Source: Paenibacillus sp. KS-LC4 (GTDB lineage Bacteria; Bacillota; Bacilli; Paenibacillales; Paenibacillaceae). Taken from it: a DNA stretch of 64,000 bases. The notes beneath the pieces were generated by a model that was not told where the DNA came from, searched no databases, and saw only the letters and a program-made list of their open reading frames with translations. The stretch covers positions 3,056,501 through 3,120,500 of the forward strand of contig NZ_CP145905.1 in the NCBI RefSeq assembly GCF_036894955.1, written 5' to 3'. The stretch's first letter is position 1; every line of letters begins with the position of its first letter. The translations under genes were made by a program, and so were the position numbers. Below, piece by piece: positions 18,201-26,480 of this stretch.

Positions 18201-18312
18201 AGACGGGCAGCAGCAATTTAGCAAACCGCAGTTCTATATCATATCTGATCTGCTTGCCCCAGAGGAAGCTTATCAGGATTTGCTCAACATTCGTTTTGAC
18301 CAATTGACTTAA
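15202..18312 (+). CDS. GNAT acetyltransferase fused to a large uncharacterised beta-rich region
   Basis: A 1036-residue protein. Residues 1-150 form a GNAT N-acetyltransferase: LNVRPDYHGHKVGKRLILRALEE is the acetyl-CoA motif, followed by LYTWPGNTKAVPAYKKSGFFW. The remaining 880 residues have no signal peptide or membrane segment and look beta-rich. The section near 330-410 reads like an immunoglobulin or NEW3-type fold, and the later parts resemble the sandwich domains of carbohydrate-active enzymes. I do not recognise a catalytic motif there. ATG 15202 follows AGGAGG; GTG 15190 overlaps that site. An amidohydrolase gene follows after 14 bases. The substrate is unknown; a cytoplasmic acetyltransferase acting on a sugar or amine linked to the two nearby amidohydrolases is one guess. 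Confidence 0.75.
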   Translation: MNRNEEITIVEYEPRYAGSIAVMWNTSNESWGGDNSLQTEESIVKEHHNSTFLHVFLAIAGDEVVGYCSFSHYKEDAGALYIPLLNVRPDYHGHKVGKRLILRALEETLKLGWPRLDLYTWPGNTKAVPAYKKSGFFWEKRDDTTHLMNLIPSVLQTGAVKEYFEEIDWYTDSIREIAISPDGRQEQGFDYFTYEWKKGSLQLRMEYERTGRGLRLIETADYLIKATIPIHHKLPFGDSYPIIYEAVNKSGKALTLEIKSVGNAAISFELHESRVVESQERIDGSFFVHPIQEDQNLFQTHPVVEAELLINGLPATFKIGIEPKFPAKLKLQAPAAPIYAGAPITLDLTVENEYETEAEFACELADDAVLSFSQPSVRIKVPARGRKTMTIAARLLTYGIWHHRLAIHKVVGAGELLVSQQEISLVFPGIHAAFGGETDQDWVIFNGQYSARLNKSSNMLSINEGALGVMNLHYPKFGLPYSGAFEKNPIPRVRCRQDDAMVLEAEYDLTAADLQLTVVVKLYSNGIFTRHHVVQRKASSNSDEPLFLKESFNFNLDDSVIPYEGQYVNLSKGPDASNSDYWEKNRFTENWIFANNEKSSRGITWPAALEITSEGWLYGLEHPLGVLPAGGIVKTEPIRIALGTWRNWRDFRAFAQNSGASQELRAAEQLETIVNQGNPFLQGEFEVRIVERKNTFLAGEIEITSALDSVDEVHYSVSGEQQLTETTISLTGKSSPEADLLSLRLDMETYEIGRGRLVFPLSNLPIVQQTKPADQGEVLTADNGVLQIKASSGFAPALFSLKHSGVEWLDSSFPHPGPKSWWNPWIGGISAEVSGMSAASFMEEPREAAFAAITDNLGNSWSGIRMSVTISRHAKLRGLVLHHYFLLLPGAPVLATVTRVEQNTGAPLHPLTLSSSTFYRASSDIKDSRGHVKNSNGEHITYKAGRVQYSAGSPSGIYQYSSRERKQRLTFMVHPELGSSELHMNTDVVASLAIEKLFLQDGQQQFSKPQFYIISDLLAPEEAYQDLLNIRFDQLT

Positions 18313-18326
18313 GAGAGGATACTTTC

Positions 18327-19193
18327 ATGAAAATTATAGATGCACATGTCCATTATTCTAATATTGCCGCCTTTAAAGAGACGGCACAAACTTTGGCAGC
18401 TATTGATTACACAGCAAGCGGTTTGCTAGAGGAGTTTAGAAACGCTGGAGTCATAGCAGGTGTGGGGATGGGCGTTACAGAAACGGTTGAGGGGGCATTC
18501 CCTGATTCCGCAGCCCTTAATCCCATGCTGCTTGATTTGAGCGGACAGCTTCCTGACAATCTGTTTACTTGTGTCGGTATTAATCCTTTAACTTTGCATC
18601 TGGATGGTCAGCTCGAAGCGCTGGAGCATTCGTTGCGCTCGAAGGATGTCGTTGGTATTAAGCTGTATGCAGGCTACTACCACTACAATGTAGGTGATGA
18701 AATTTATGACCCGGTATATCGGCTCGCTTCCACTTACGAGCTTCCTATCGTCATTCATGGAGGACTGACTTATTCGGACAAAGGCTTGCTCAAATATTCG
18801 CATCCGCTGTCTATGGAAGAAACCTTTTTGAAGCATCGTAATCTTACCTTTATGCTTTGTCATCTCGGTGATCCCTGGGTTATGGAAACAGCCGCATTGC
18901 TGGAAAAAAATCCGAATCTCTATGCGGATCTATCGGGCTGGATAGTAGGCGATGCTGCGAAGGTGGAACGGTTGCTGCTGGAGCAAACGTATACGGATCA
19001 TTTCCGACGTGCCATTGTGTTTGCCGAAAAATATGACCGGCTTGTGTTCGGTACCGATTGGCCGCTTGTTCCATTGGATGCCTACATCCAGTTTGTAAAG
19101 CATCTCATTCCTGAGGCTCACTGGGGGGATGTTTTTTATAACAATGCGCTACGGGTATTTCCGAAGCTGAAACAGCTGCTTGGAGAAGAGTAG
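18327..19193 (+). CDS. Amidohydrolase 2-family TIM-barrel hydrolase/lactonase
   Basis: A 288-residue metal-dependent hydrolase. It has an N-terminal IIDAHVHYS metal site, GIKLYAGYYHYN, IVIHGG, the FMLCHLGDP segment and VFGTDWPLVP with the conserved catalytic Asp. The Amidohydro_2 family includes lactonases and decarboxylases. It is translated from ATG 18327 after GAGAGGA, 14 bases downstream of the GNAT fusion gene, and shares that promoter. Together they form a two-gene operon closed by a terminator. The reaction cannot be stated. Confidence 0.87.
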   Translation: MKIIDAHVHYSNIAAFKETAQTLAAIDYTASGLLEEFRNAGVIAGVGMGVTETVEGAFPDSAALNPMLLDLSGQLPDNLFTCVGINPLTLHLDGQLEALEHSLRSKDVVGIKLYAGYYHYNVGDEIYDPVYRLASTYELPIVIHGGLTYSDKGLLKYSHPLSMEETFLKHRNLTFMLCHLGDPWVMETAALLEKNPNLYADLSGWIVGDAAKVERLLLEQTYTDHFRRAIVFAEKYDRLVFGTDWPLVPLDAYIQFVKHLIPEAHWGDVFYNNALRVFPKLKQLLGEE

Positions 19194-19229
19194 AATAGCG
19201 TAGAGTCCCTGTGCAGGGGAAGCCGTTAA

Positions 19230-19256
19230 AAGTCGCCAATGTGGCGGCTTTTTTTA
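19230..19256 (+). terminator. Terminator after the amidohydrolase gene
   Basis: AAGTCGCC (19230-19237) pairs with GGCGGCTT (19243-19250) with one G-T pair and a five-base loop, followed by a T run. A small CCCTG/CAGGG hairpin lies just upstream at 19207-19218. Confidence 0.85.
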
Positions 19257-19379
19257 TTTTAACGCTTCGGGAGTGTTCCTTGTACTCCCCTTTGAAGCAT
19301 TACATCATAACATAAAATGCGTTGGAAAGAATGAAGCGTTTCATGTAAGATGACAGCAAGACAAGGAGATGTGATTAAA

Positions 19380-20544
19380 ATGTATGATCGAAATAAATGG
19401 TTATTGATATTTGTGGGATTGGGAATCATGCTGAACCCACTAAATTCCTCCATGATTTCTGTCGCCATTGCGAGGCTGCAACAGGTGTATCTGCTTGATT
19501 TTACAGACGTGTCATGGATTATTTTTTCGTTCTACATAGCGAGTGCCGTCGCTCAACCTGTCATGGGCAAGTGCAGTGATCTGTTCGGCCGCAGGGGGAT
19601 ATTCCTTACCGGTCTTGTTGTTGTCTTTGTCTCCTCCATGCTTGCCCCGTTATCGCCGAGCTTTTCGTGGCTCATTGGATTTCGAATCGTTCAATCTATT
19701 GGCACAAGCATGATGGTTGCGGTCGGAATGTCGATTGTAAGAATTTACGTTACCGAGAAGCAAGCAGCTGCCTTGTCCGTTCTGGCGATATTTCTGTCCG
19801 GAGCAGCAGCGATTGGTCCCTTTATTGGTGGTATATTCATTCATTGGTGGAACTGGCCTAGCATCTTCATTGTTAATATTCCGCTTGTATTAGCAAGTTT
19901 TTTATTTGCTTGGAAAACAATCCCTAAGGACGAGCCAAGCGAATCTACTTCTGGCGAAAGGTCCATTCGAAATTGGCTAGATTTGATCGATTTCCCAGGT
20001 ATCTTGCTGTTTACGGTAGCTTTGGTTGGTTTGCTGATTGGGTTGCTTTCGTTCAAGTCATCCGGGCATCGTTCAACATGGAATCTGCTGGCAGGAGGAG
20101 TTGGTTGTACGGCACTCGTAACATTTATACGACACGAACTAAAAACGACATCACCTTTTATCCCTTTGCGAGCCTTCGCTAAATATCCGGCAATGACAGG
20201 GGTGAATGTGCAATTTATGCTCATCAATGTTCTTTTTTACTCCCTGTTTTTTGGCATACCTACTTATTTGCAGCAGGTACGTCATGTCAACGAATTTAAT
20301 ACTGATGATCGGTGTCTCATCGGGGATTTTTAATACTTCGAGATATCTGGGCACTATTTTATCATCGTTGTTGATTGGAATCGTCATGGGAGATACGTTT
20401 AGTGCTATCGGCTTCCAAATGCTCGGAGTCATCCTTACGGTACTGGCCACAATCTTGATCATCATGAACTTGCGAGAACAGCGATCATCGGAATCGCAAA
20501 CGGAACGAAGCAGGGGGCGAAAAGGCGGTGAAAGGGGCCACTGA
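19380..20544 (+). pseudogene. MFS exporter (DHA2-like), broken by internal deletion and frameshift
   Basis: The first part (to the stop at 20333) encodes ten or so membrane segments of a 14-segment drug exporter, with GKCSDLFGRRGIFL as the MFS signature. It reaches YLQQVRHVNEF and then runs into an unrelated short tail and a stop. From about 20314 the next frame encodes the family's C-terminal end (IGVSSGIFNTSRYLGTI and a final membrane helix). The segment that should lie between these two points is absent, so roughly 90-100 residues were lost with a frame change near 20300-20314. The joined product would be about 380 residues against about 470 for intact relatives. ATG 19380 lies downstream of AAGGAG, with GTG 19371 as an alternative. 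Confidence 0.82.
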
Positions 20545-20562
20545 ACGGGTTTCAGACACGCC

Positions 20563-21465
20563 CTATTCCATATCTGAATTTGACTCAAGGTCGAGTTGTT
20601 TCAAAACGGGTACAGTTATTTCTCTTCGGAGCAACGCGATCTCATGTCTATAGGGAGGATTCTTATATTTAATTTTTCCTATGGAGGGAGTCTCCAACAG
20701 CTTGGGCAATTCAATCAGTTGAGGATGGTGTACGATGTAGTCCAGTGCCGATAATCCAATGAATCCATGACCAATGTTCTCATGTCTATCTTTACGAGAA
20801 CCACGTTCATTCTTGGAATCATTAATATGAAGAACTTTTAATCGTTTTAGACCGATCATCCGCTCAAATTCCTCTAACACACCATCAAAATCATGGACGA
20901 TATCATAACCGGCATCATGCACATGGCAAGTATCCAGACATATAGATAAACGTTCATTGTGTGTAACGCCATCGATAATTCGAGCCAGTTCTTCAAAGCT
21001 TTTGCCACATTCGGTTCCTTTTCCCGCCATGGTCTCAAGAGAAATTTGAACGTTTTTTTTGGGGGATAATACTTCGTTGAGTCCTTCTATTATTTTTTTG
21101 AGCCCCAAATCTACTCCTGCGCCTACATGACTCCCTGGATGCATAACAATCTGATCCGAGCCTAGAGCTTCTGTCCGTTCTATCTCATCACACATCAAAG
21201 ACAGGCTGTATTCAAACACTTTACTATTAATCGTATTGGCCAAATTGACTAAGAAAGGGGCATGAACAACGATATGGCTAATCCCATGTTTCTTCATATG
21301 TGCGTGACCCGCTGCAATATTATAGTCGGTTATGGGCTTTCGTTTACTGTTTTGAGGGGCCCCTGTATATATCAAAAATGTATTAGCACCATATGATGCA
21401 GCTTCTTCACTTGCTCTAAGCAGCATTTTTTTGCCACCCATGGAAACATGACTGCCAATTAGCAT
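20563..21465 (-). CDS. nfo: Endonuclease IV (apurinic/apyrimidinic endonuclease)
   Basis: A 300-residue zinc-dependent AP endonuclease acting in base excision repair. Family signatures are all present: GSHVSMGG at the N terminus, [41 protein letters not shown] and DRHENIGHG, which supply the zinc ligands. Length is normal. A GGAGG site lies eight bases before the ATG. It is transcribed convergently with the broken MFS gene and stands alone, apparently as a housekeeping gene. Confidence 0.97.
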   Translation of the reverse strand: MLIGSHVSMGGKKMLLRASEEAASYGANTFLIYTGAPQNSKRKPITDYNIAAGHAHMKKHGISHIVVHAPFLVNLANTINSKVFEYSLSLMCDEIERTEALGSDQIVMHPGSHVGAGVDLGLKKIIEGLNEVLSPKKNVQISLETMAGKGTECGKSFEELARIIDGVTHNERLSICLDTCHVHDAGYDIVHDFDGVLEEFERMIGLKRLKVLHINDSKNERGSRKDRHENIGHGFIGLSALDYIVHHPQLIELPKLLETPSIGKIKYKNPPYRHEIALLRREITVPVLKQLDLESNSDME

Positions 21466-21589
21466 GCAGAAGACCTCCGTTTAATAATCTTGCAGAATAA
21501 GTTAAACGAAGTCTGCCCTTGATTATTTAGGAATATTCGAGGAACTGCTTATGCTGACTTAGCGTTTTCATATGGAATTAAAAATGCTG

Positions 21590-21641
21590 TTGACACGACA
21601 CCAAATGGTGACCTATTATTTAAGTGACACTAAATGGTGTC
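21590..21641 (+). promoter_or_regulatory. Promoter with two near-identical ArsR-type operators
   Basis: TTGACA (21590-21595), an 18-base spacer and TATTAT (21614-21619) form a strong promoter. One partial palindrome, GACACCAAATGGTGAC (21597-21612), fills the spacer. A second, GACACTAAATGGTGTC (21626-21641), lies just after the -10 box, 29 bases downstream of the first. The ArsR-family gene starts at 21752, so autorepression is likely. Confidence 0.8.
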
Positions 21642-21751
21642 GAATTGAAAATTCTCGCCTCGTGGGCGCTACGTTCGAAGAGCCGCATAATTTTAAGAAG
21701 GTTGTGAAATTATGGGCTGTCCCTTGGTAATAATTTTTAGGAGAGGGTGTT

Positions 21752-22081
21752 GTGAGCGAGAACAACCCGATGCGGGATGTGTTTGACGCGATTGCAGATC
21801 CAACTAGACGGCGATTGATTCAGCTGCTAGCAGAAACAGAAGAGATTCCGCTGCATGAATTAACGGCACAGTTTCAAATGGGCCGAACAGCCGTATCCAA
21901 GCATTTGACAATCCTTAAAGAGGCAGGGCTAGTGCTTGATCGAAAAGTCGGCAGAGAAACAAGATTTAGGCTAAACGCCTCTCCACTTAGAGAAATACAA
22001 GATTGGGTAGGTTTCTACAGCAAGTTCTGGAGTGCGAATATGCTGCGCTTGAACCAACTATTTGAGGAGGAAGAAGAATGA
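21752..22081 (+). CDS. ArsR-family winged-helix repressor
   Basis: A 109-residue regulator: MRDVFDAIADPTRRRLIQLL, then the recognition helix region GRTAVSKHLTILKEAGLV and the wing GRETRFRLN. It lacks the Cys cluster of metal-sensing ArsR proteins and belongs to the group paired with SRPBCC (AHSA1-like) genes. GTG 21752 follows an AGGAGAGGG site. Its last codon overlaps the ATG of the SRPBCC gene (ATGA), so the two are translationally coupled. It is preceded by a promoter with twin operators that probably binds this protein. Confidence 0.93.
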   Translation: MSENNPMRDVFDAIADPTRRRLIQLLAETEEIPLHELTAQFQMGRTAVSKHLTILKEAGLVLDRKVGRETRFRLNASPLREIQDWVGFYSKFWSANMLRLNQLFEEEEE

Positions 22082-22476
22082 GTTTAACATTAAATTTGGA
22101 TTTTCAGTACACGACAACGATCGAGAAGGCTTGGTCGGCTTTAACTGATCCAAGCAAGCTTGCCAAGTGGATTATGGAAAATGATTTTAAGCCAGTCGTA
22201 GGACACCGTTTCCAGTTCCGCACGCAGCCGTCCGAATGGTGGGATGGTATTATTATCGGAGAAGTGCTGATTGTGGAAGAACCAAACCGCTTATCCTATA
22301 CTTGGGCCAGCGGAGGGGAGCAGCACACGGTTACTTGGACGTTGCAGGATTTAGGGGACGGAAAGGTTAATCTACATCTAGAGCAAACCGGATTCTCCAA
22401 TACTCAAGGACTTGAAGGCGCTAGGTATGGCTGGAGCAATTGGTTCGGCGGGTTTGAACAGGCGCTGGAGCAATAA
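22078..22476 (+). CDS. SRPBCC-domain protein (AHSA1-like)
   Basis: A 132-residue START/Bet v1-like protein: an N-terminal TTIEKAWSALTDPSKLAKWI, a central EVLIVEEPNRLSYTW strand pair and a C-terminal helix GARYGWSNWFGGFEQALE. These proteins bind hydrophobic ligands in a deep cavity, and their exact role in bacteria is usually unknown. The four-base overlap with the ArsR gene shows joint expression, and the ligand may feed back on that repressor. The protein is slightly short at the C terminus but appears intact. Confidence 0.9.
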   Translation: MSLTLNLDFQYTTTIEKAWSALTDPSKLAKWIMENDFKPVVGHRFQFRTQPSEWWDGIIIGEVLIVEEPNRLSYTWASGGEQHTVTWTLQDLGDGKVNLHLEQTGFSNTQGLEGARYGWSNWFGGFEQALEQ

Positions 22477-22518
22477 CCGTATTGGAAGGATGTTAAGCAC
22501 GATGCTTCCTCGAACAAG

Positions 22519-23142
22519 GTGGGCCAAGGCTTATTTAGCTTCAATTCCAAAGGGGCTTGCGAGAACTGCCAAGGGCTGGGTGTTGTGTATACAGACCTTG
22601 CCTTCCTCGACAGCGTGAAGCTGCCATGTGAAGTATGTGGTGGTAGACGCTTCAAAGAAGAGGTGCTCGCGTACAAGTTGAACGGCAAGTCCATTGCAGA
22701 AGTGCTGGAGATGACTGTAGAGCAGGCATTGGCATTTTTTCAGCTCAAAGAGGTAGTACGCAAGCTTCAAGCGATGAGTGATGTAGGTCATAACTATATT
22801 ACACTCGGCCAGCCGCTCAGCACGCTATCGGGCGAGGAATGCCAGCGGATTAAGCTGGCAAGCGAGCTGCACAAGAAGGGCAGTATCTACGTGATGGACG
22901 AGCCGACAACCGGCCTACATATGTCAGATATCGGAAAACTTCTGGAAATTATGAACCGCCTCGTGGACGCCGGCAATACGGTGATTGTCATTGAACACAA
23001 TCTCGATGTAATCAGCCAAGCGGATTGGATTATCGATATGGGACCAGACGGAGGAAGCAAGGGAGGCGAGGTAGTGTTCGAGGGCGTACCTGGGCAGATT
23101 ATTCATGCGGAGCAGTCGATCACGGGGAAATACTTGATGTAA
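22519..23142 (+). pseudogene. 3' remnant of a UvrA-like ABC ATPase
   Basis: This codes for about 207 residues matching the C-terminal part of UvrA or its drug-resistance paralogues. It contains the zinc-finger CENCQG and CEVCGG pairs, the ABC signature region STLSGEECQRIKLAS and Walker B YVMDEPTTGLH, then IEHNLDVISQADWIIDMGPDGG. Intact proteins have 750-950 residues, so the N-terminal ATPase half and the first Walker A are missing. The signature reads LSGEECQ where family members have LSGGEAQ or LSGGECQ. The frame runs from directly behind the SRPBCC stop codon, so a deletion probably joined the two. It is unlikely to be functional. Confidence 0.85.
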
Positions 23143-23184
23143 GGAATCAAATCCATTTACAGATAAATTTTCATGATCTCAACC

Positions 23185-23218
23185 AAGGGTGCCAGTAAAA
23201 TCGGCAGCCTTTTTTTTA
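23185..23218 (+). terminator. Terminator after the UvrA remnant
   Basis: AAGGGTGCC (23185-23193) pairs with GGCAGCCTT (23203-23211) with a single mismatch and is followed by a run of T. Confidence 0.75.
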
Positions 23219-23330
23219 TATGACGGTTTGACAAGCTAATTGCGACACTTCATTCATGTTTTTCAATCCTGATCTAATAGAGAGGGATGTGAATTCAAAT
23301 AGCAACGGACAAAAGAAAATTTTATTCACA

Positions 23331-23375
23331 AATCAATCGCCTGCTTCTTCACATTGGAAGTACAGGCGATTGATT
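23331..23375. terminator. Long inverted repeat downstream of the STAND regulator gene
   Basis: A 13-bp perfect repeat, AATCAATCGCCTG (23331-23343) and CAGGCGATTGATT (23363-23375), with a 19-base loop. On the minus strand it is followed by a T-rich stretch, so it probably terminates the regulator transcript. No gene is seen in the 288 bases from 23143 to 23430. Confidence 0.6.
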
Positions 23376-23430
23376 TATTGAAACGTATAAGACCAGTTGC
23401 TTGCAACAGCTAGATAGGCCTGCTTTTACA

Positions 23431-25959
23431 CTAGATATCCAGTGAATAGGCAAGAGCTTGGGAGCGGGTCATTTCTCTGCCTTTGCTCCACAATTCATGT
23501 AATTCCTGCCCTGCAAAAACCTGCTGTAGATCAATAATAGCCTCTGCGTGCTCTGCCGGAAAATTTGGCATGGCCTCCCCGCCGAGGCTTTGGCGGCCTT
23601 TCTCTGCGGCTCCGAGAAGAATGGCAGCTTCGGAATACGCCTTTTTTGCCCATAAAGCGATAGCTAATCCTTCTATACTGCGAGAAAGAACCCAATCACC
23701 TCTGTAAATTTGGCTTGCGGATATGCATTTTTTAAACCATTCAATGGAATCGGCCGTTTGCCCAAGCTTTAAAGCGGAATAGCCTAGGCTTTCGTAAGGG
23801 CCGCATACTTCCCATTGGTCCTGGACCGTTTCAAAGAAATACACACTCTCGTTGAGAAGCACAGATGCTGCAAGATAATTTTTTTGCTCCAATTTGAGCT
23901 TCCCATAAGCATGCAAGGAGGAGGCCAAATTCCACAACTCTCCTCTGGATCTTGCAATGTCGACGCTCTGCTGTACCAGCGATTCGGCTTCCTCTAGGCG
24001 TTTCTGTTTGATGTGAAGAAACGCGAGCAAGCGAAGGGAGGTAGCCAAGAGAGAGCTTTCTTTTAAAGCGCGGGCAAGATCTACAGTACGCTCCGCTTCA
24101 ACCATAGCATTCTCAACATTTCCTAAAATAAATAGAATGACGCCTCGTCCATGCAAGGCTTTTGCGGTATCGGCGCAAGGCACTCCTCTTTCATGAGCCT
24201 CGCTGCCAAGGAAGCGATCCAGCCAGAGCAGTCCTTCCTTAAGCCTGCCTTCATGGAGCCAGAACCAATAGAGGTTTGAGACCATGTGAAGTCCAGTCGA
24301 TTGAGCTTGCGGATTGGAGTGGGCCCACTGGAGAGCGGAGCGCAAATTCGCATACTCCTGCCTCACTTCTTCAATACAAGCGTCGCGCTGGCGAGTTCTG
24401 AACTTAGGCTCCGTAAGTACCAAATATTCACTGTAATAACGAACATGGCGCTCGAAAAGGAGGTGACGTTTACGGTCATCGCGTTCCTCCCGCAGCTTCC
24501 CGGCTGCGTATTCCTTGATGGTTTCCAGCATGAAATAACGAATAAAGCGGTAGTCCTCGCCAATCTCAGTAGAGACGAGAGACTTGTTGACAAGGCCAGA
24601 CAACAGATCGAGCATGATTTCCGAAGTGATGCCTTCTTCCTGGCTTTGCATTCCGAGCTCGCAGGCGCAAATCTCTTCCGCTGCCTCTAAAGTGAACCCT
24701 CCGGAAAATACGCTAAGACGCTTTAAAAGCAGTTGCTCCTTGCCAGTCAACAAATCGTAGCTCCAGTCGATCGTGGATTTCAGGGTTTGCTGCCGTGGCG
24801 AAGCCGTTCGTTTGCCCGCAGTCAACAAGGTCAACAGATTTGTCAGGCGTTCTTCTATTTGTTCCAGTGTCAGCATGTTCATCCGGACAACCGCCAGTTC
24901 AATGGCTAACGGAATACCCTCCAGCTTTTTGCAAATGGCGCCAACAAGTCTGATGTTCGGCAACGTGAGCTGAAACTGGGGAGCCACAATACGCGCCCGC
25001 TCTAAAAAAAGCTTTACAGCTTCAAAGGTCATGATTTCCTGTTCGGAAAGCTCCAGTAGCGAATGCTCGTCTGCGGGGAACGATAATGGAGGGATTCGGT
25101 AGACAGACTCCCCGGATATATTTAATGGTTCCCGGCTGGTAACAAGAATCGTTAGCTCCGGCAAGCTTGCCAGTAGCGATTCGACCAGAACTGCACTGGC
25201 GTCGATGACATGTTCGCAATTGTCAAAAATAAACAGCATTTTTTGATTGGACAAGGCCTCCTGTACCATTTGAAGATCGGTCCGGTTCGCTTGATTTTGC
25301 AGCCCCAGCATGGACAAAAGCAACTGCACCAAGCCAAGCGGATCATTTATATCGCCAAATTCGAACATTAAAATTCCATGCGGGTACTTTTCTGCGAGCG
25401 TTGAAGCCACCTGAACGGCAAGGGATGTTTTGCCGATTCCTCCGGGTCCCACGATGGAGACTAGGGAGTGAACGTTCAACCGGTTCTCCAAATCAGCTCT
25501 GGACTGGCTTCGGCCAACGAAGAGCGAAGGGAGTCGTGGCAACCGAGCTGTGGTGTTTAATGGACATGGCGCGGAACCTGCTGCTTTCCTCTCGTTCTCT
25601 TCTATAGTAAGCAGCGTTTCAAACCAGGCAGCATCGAAATCAGGAAACTCCCGCGACGTCGTCGAACGCGCCTCCGAAAATCGCTTTACGGCAAACCAAA
25701 GCTCCTCCGCCTCTTGACGCGTATCACCTTCTAGGAAAAGTCCTTCATCCCAAAAGGCTTGGATCATGCGTTTGAGGCTACCCACGCTAGGAAGACGATC
25801 TCCATTTTCCCATTGCTGTACCGTCCGCGGATCGACGCCCACCCGCTTTGCCAAGTCCACTTGCCGCATCCGTTTGGATAAGCCGTGCCGGGCAGGTCTT
25901 GAACGAATTTTTTTAATCCAATCATGAGGCCAATCCTTTGAATATTTCCCGTCTTCCAT
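23431..25959 (-). CDS. HTH-STAND (NB-ARC)-TPR transcriptional regulator
   Basis: A regulator of about 842 residues. An N-terminal XRE-like helix-turn-helix (MRQVDLAKRVGVDPRTVQQWENG) precedes a STAND ATPase. The ATPase has Walker A IVGPGGIGKTSLA, Walker B KMLFIFDNCEH, the sensor TSREPL and GIPLAIELA. The C-terminal half is a chain of TPR-like helices (KALHGRGVILFILGN, EEAESLVQQSVDIARS, ESLGYSALKLGQTADSIEW). Such proteins are ATP-driven switches that oligomerise on binding an inducer. The ATG at 25959 has AGGTG five bases upstream; the longer frame to 26022 lacks a ribosome site. It diverges from the tautomerase gene across a region with repeated half-sites. Confidence 0.88.
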   Translation of the reverse strand: MEDGKYSKDWPHDWIKKIRSRPARHGLSKRMRQVDLAKRVGVDPRTVQQWENGDRLPSVGSLKRMIQAFWDEGLFLEGDTRQEAEELWFAVKRFSEARSTTSREFPDFDAAWFETLLTIEENERKAAGSAPCPLNTTARLPRLPSLFVGRSQSRADLENRLNVHSLVSIVGPGGIGKTSLAVQVASTLAEKYPHGILMFEFGDINDPLGLVQLLLSMLGLQNQANRTDLQMVQEALSNQKMLFIFDNCEHVIDASAVLVESLLASLPELTILVTSREPLNISGESVYRIPPLSFPADEHSLLELSEQEIMTFEAVKLFLERARIVAPQFQLTLPNIRLVGAICKKLEGIPLAIELAVVRMNMLTLEQIEERLTNLLTLLTAGKRTASPRQQTLKSTIDWSYDLLTGKEQLLLKRLSVFSGGFTLEAAEEICACELGMQSQEEGITSEIMLDLLSGLVNKSLVSTEIGEDYRFIRYFMLETIKEYAAGKLREERDDRKRHLLFERHVRYYSEYLVLTEPKFRTRQRDACIEEVRQEYANLRSALQWAHSNPQAQSTGLHMVSNLYWFWLHEGRLKEGLLWLDRFLGSEAHERGVPCADTAKALHGRGVILFILGNVENAMVEAERTVDLARALKESSLLATSLRLLAFLHIKQKRLEEAESLVQQSVDIARSRGELWNLASSLHAYGKLKLEQKNYLAASVLLNESVYFFETVQDQWEVCGPYESLGYSALKLGQTADSIEWFKKCISASQIYRGDWVLSRSIEGLAIALWAKKAYSEAAILLGAAEKGRQSLGGEAMPNFPAEHAEAIIDLQQVFAGQELHELWSKGREMTRSQALAYSLDI

Positions 25960-25994
25960 CCAATCACCTGAATTCCATAGTTTGAGCAGCTTCG

Positions 25995-26029
25995 ACACGA
26001 ACAAACACGAACTCATATACATTCGTGTT
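25995..26029. promoter_or_regulatory. Cluster of half-sites between the STAND regulator and tautomerase genes
   Basis: ACACGAAC occurs at 25995-26002 and again at 26005-26012, one helical turn apart. The inverse, TTCGTGTT, follows at 26022-26029, giving an 8-bp inverted repeat (AACACGAA, ten-base spacer, TTCGTGTT) plus an extra direct half-site. It lies in the 136-base divergent interval and is a candidate operator for the regulator. Confidence 0.6.
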
Positions 26030-26095
26030 CTGGATTTTAGCAGATATAATAAGCCATATCAACAAAAACAAAATTAAAGCGAGGAGTTCATGCAT

Positions 26096-26479
26096 ATGCC
26101 TTTAACGCGCATTGTCACATTGAAAGGTCGTTCTAGCAAGGAAAAATCCCACATTATAGAGGTCGTTCTTCAAACAATTGTGAACAAGCTGCACGTGCCC
26201 GAAAACGATCGTTTTCTCATTGTCGAAGAGCTCGACCGCGAAAACTTTCGTTTTGACCCGAATTGTCTAGATATTGAAAGAAGCGACGGATTTCTCATCG
26301 TTCAAATCTCTTTGAACGCTGGCAGATCAGCCGAAATGAAAAAAGAGTTCTATGCGGCATTAACTGAGCAGTTGCATCAACAGTGCGGCATCCGAACAGA
26401 AGACGTGTTCATCAATCTAGTTGAAGTCACGAAAGAAAACTGGTCTTACGGCAATGGATTAGCGCCATTCATCATGTAA
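26096..26479 (+). CDS. Tautomerase-superfamily protein with N-terminal proline
   Basis: A 127-residue protein of the tautomerase (4-oxalocrotonate tautomerase/MIF-like) superfamily, in the longer single-chain group with two beta-alpha-beta units. The catalytic residue of the superfamily is Pro1 after removal of Met. ATG 26096, which begins MPLTRIV, therefore fits the chemistry and lies nine bases after GAGGAG, while ATG 26090 would put two residues before the proline. The C terminus carries VFINLVEVTKENWSYGNG, which is typical of the family. The divergent STAND regulator probably controls it. The substrate is unknown. Confidence 0.88.
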   Translation: MPLTRIVTLKGRSSKEKSHIIEVVLQTIVNKLHVPENDRFLIVEELDRENFRFDPNCLDIERSDGFLIVQISLNAGRSAEMKKEFYAALTEQLHQQCGIRTEDVFINLVEVTKENWSYGNGLAPFIM

Positions 26480-26480
26480 A

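Noticed and set aside
19380..20544. Programmed frameshift in the MFS gene
   Set aside because: About 90-100 residues are missing at the junction, so a frameshift alone would not restore the protein, and no slippery sequence is seen.
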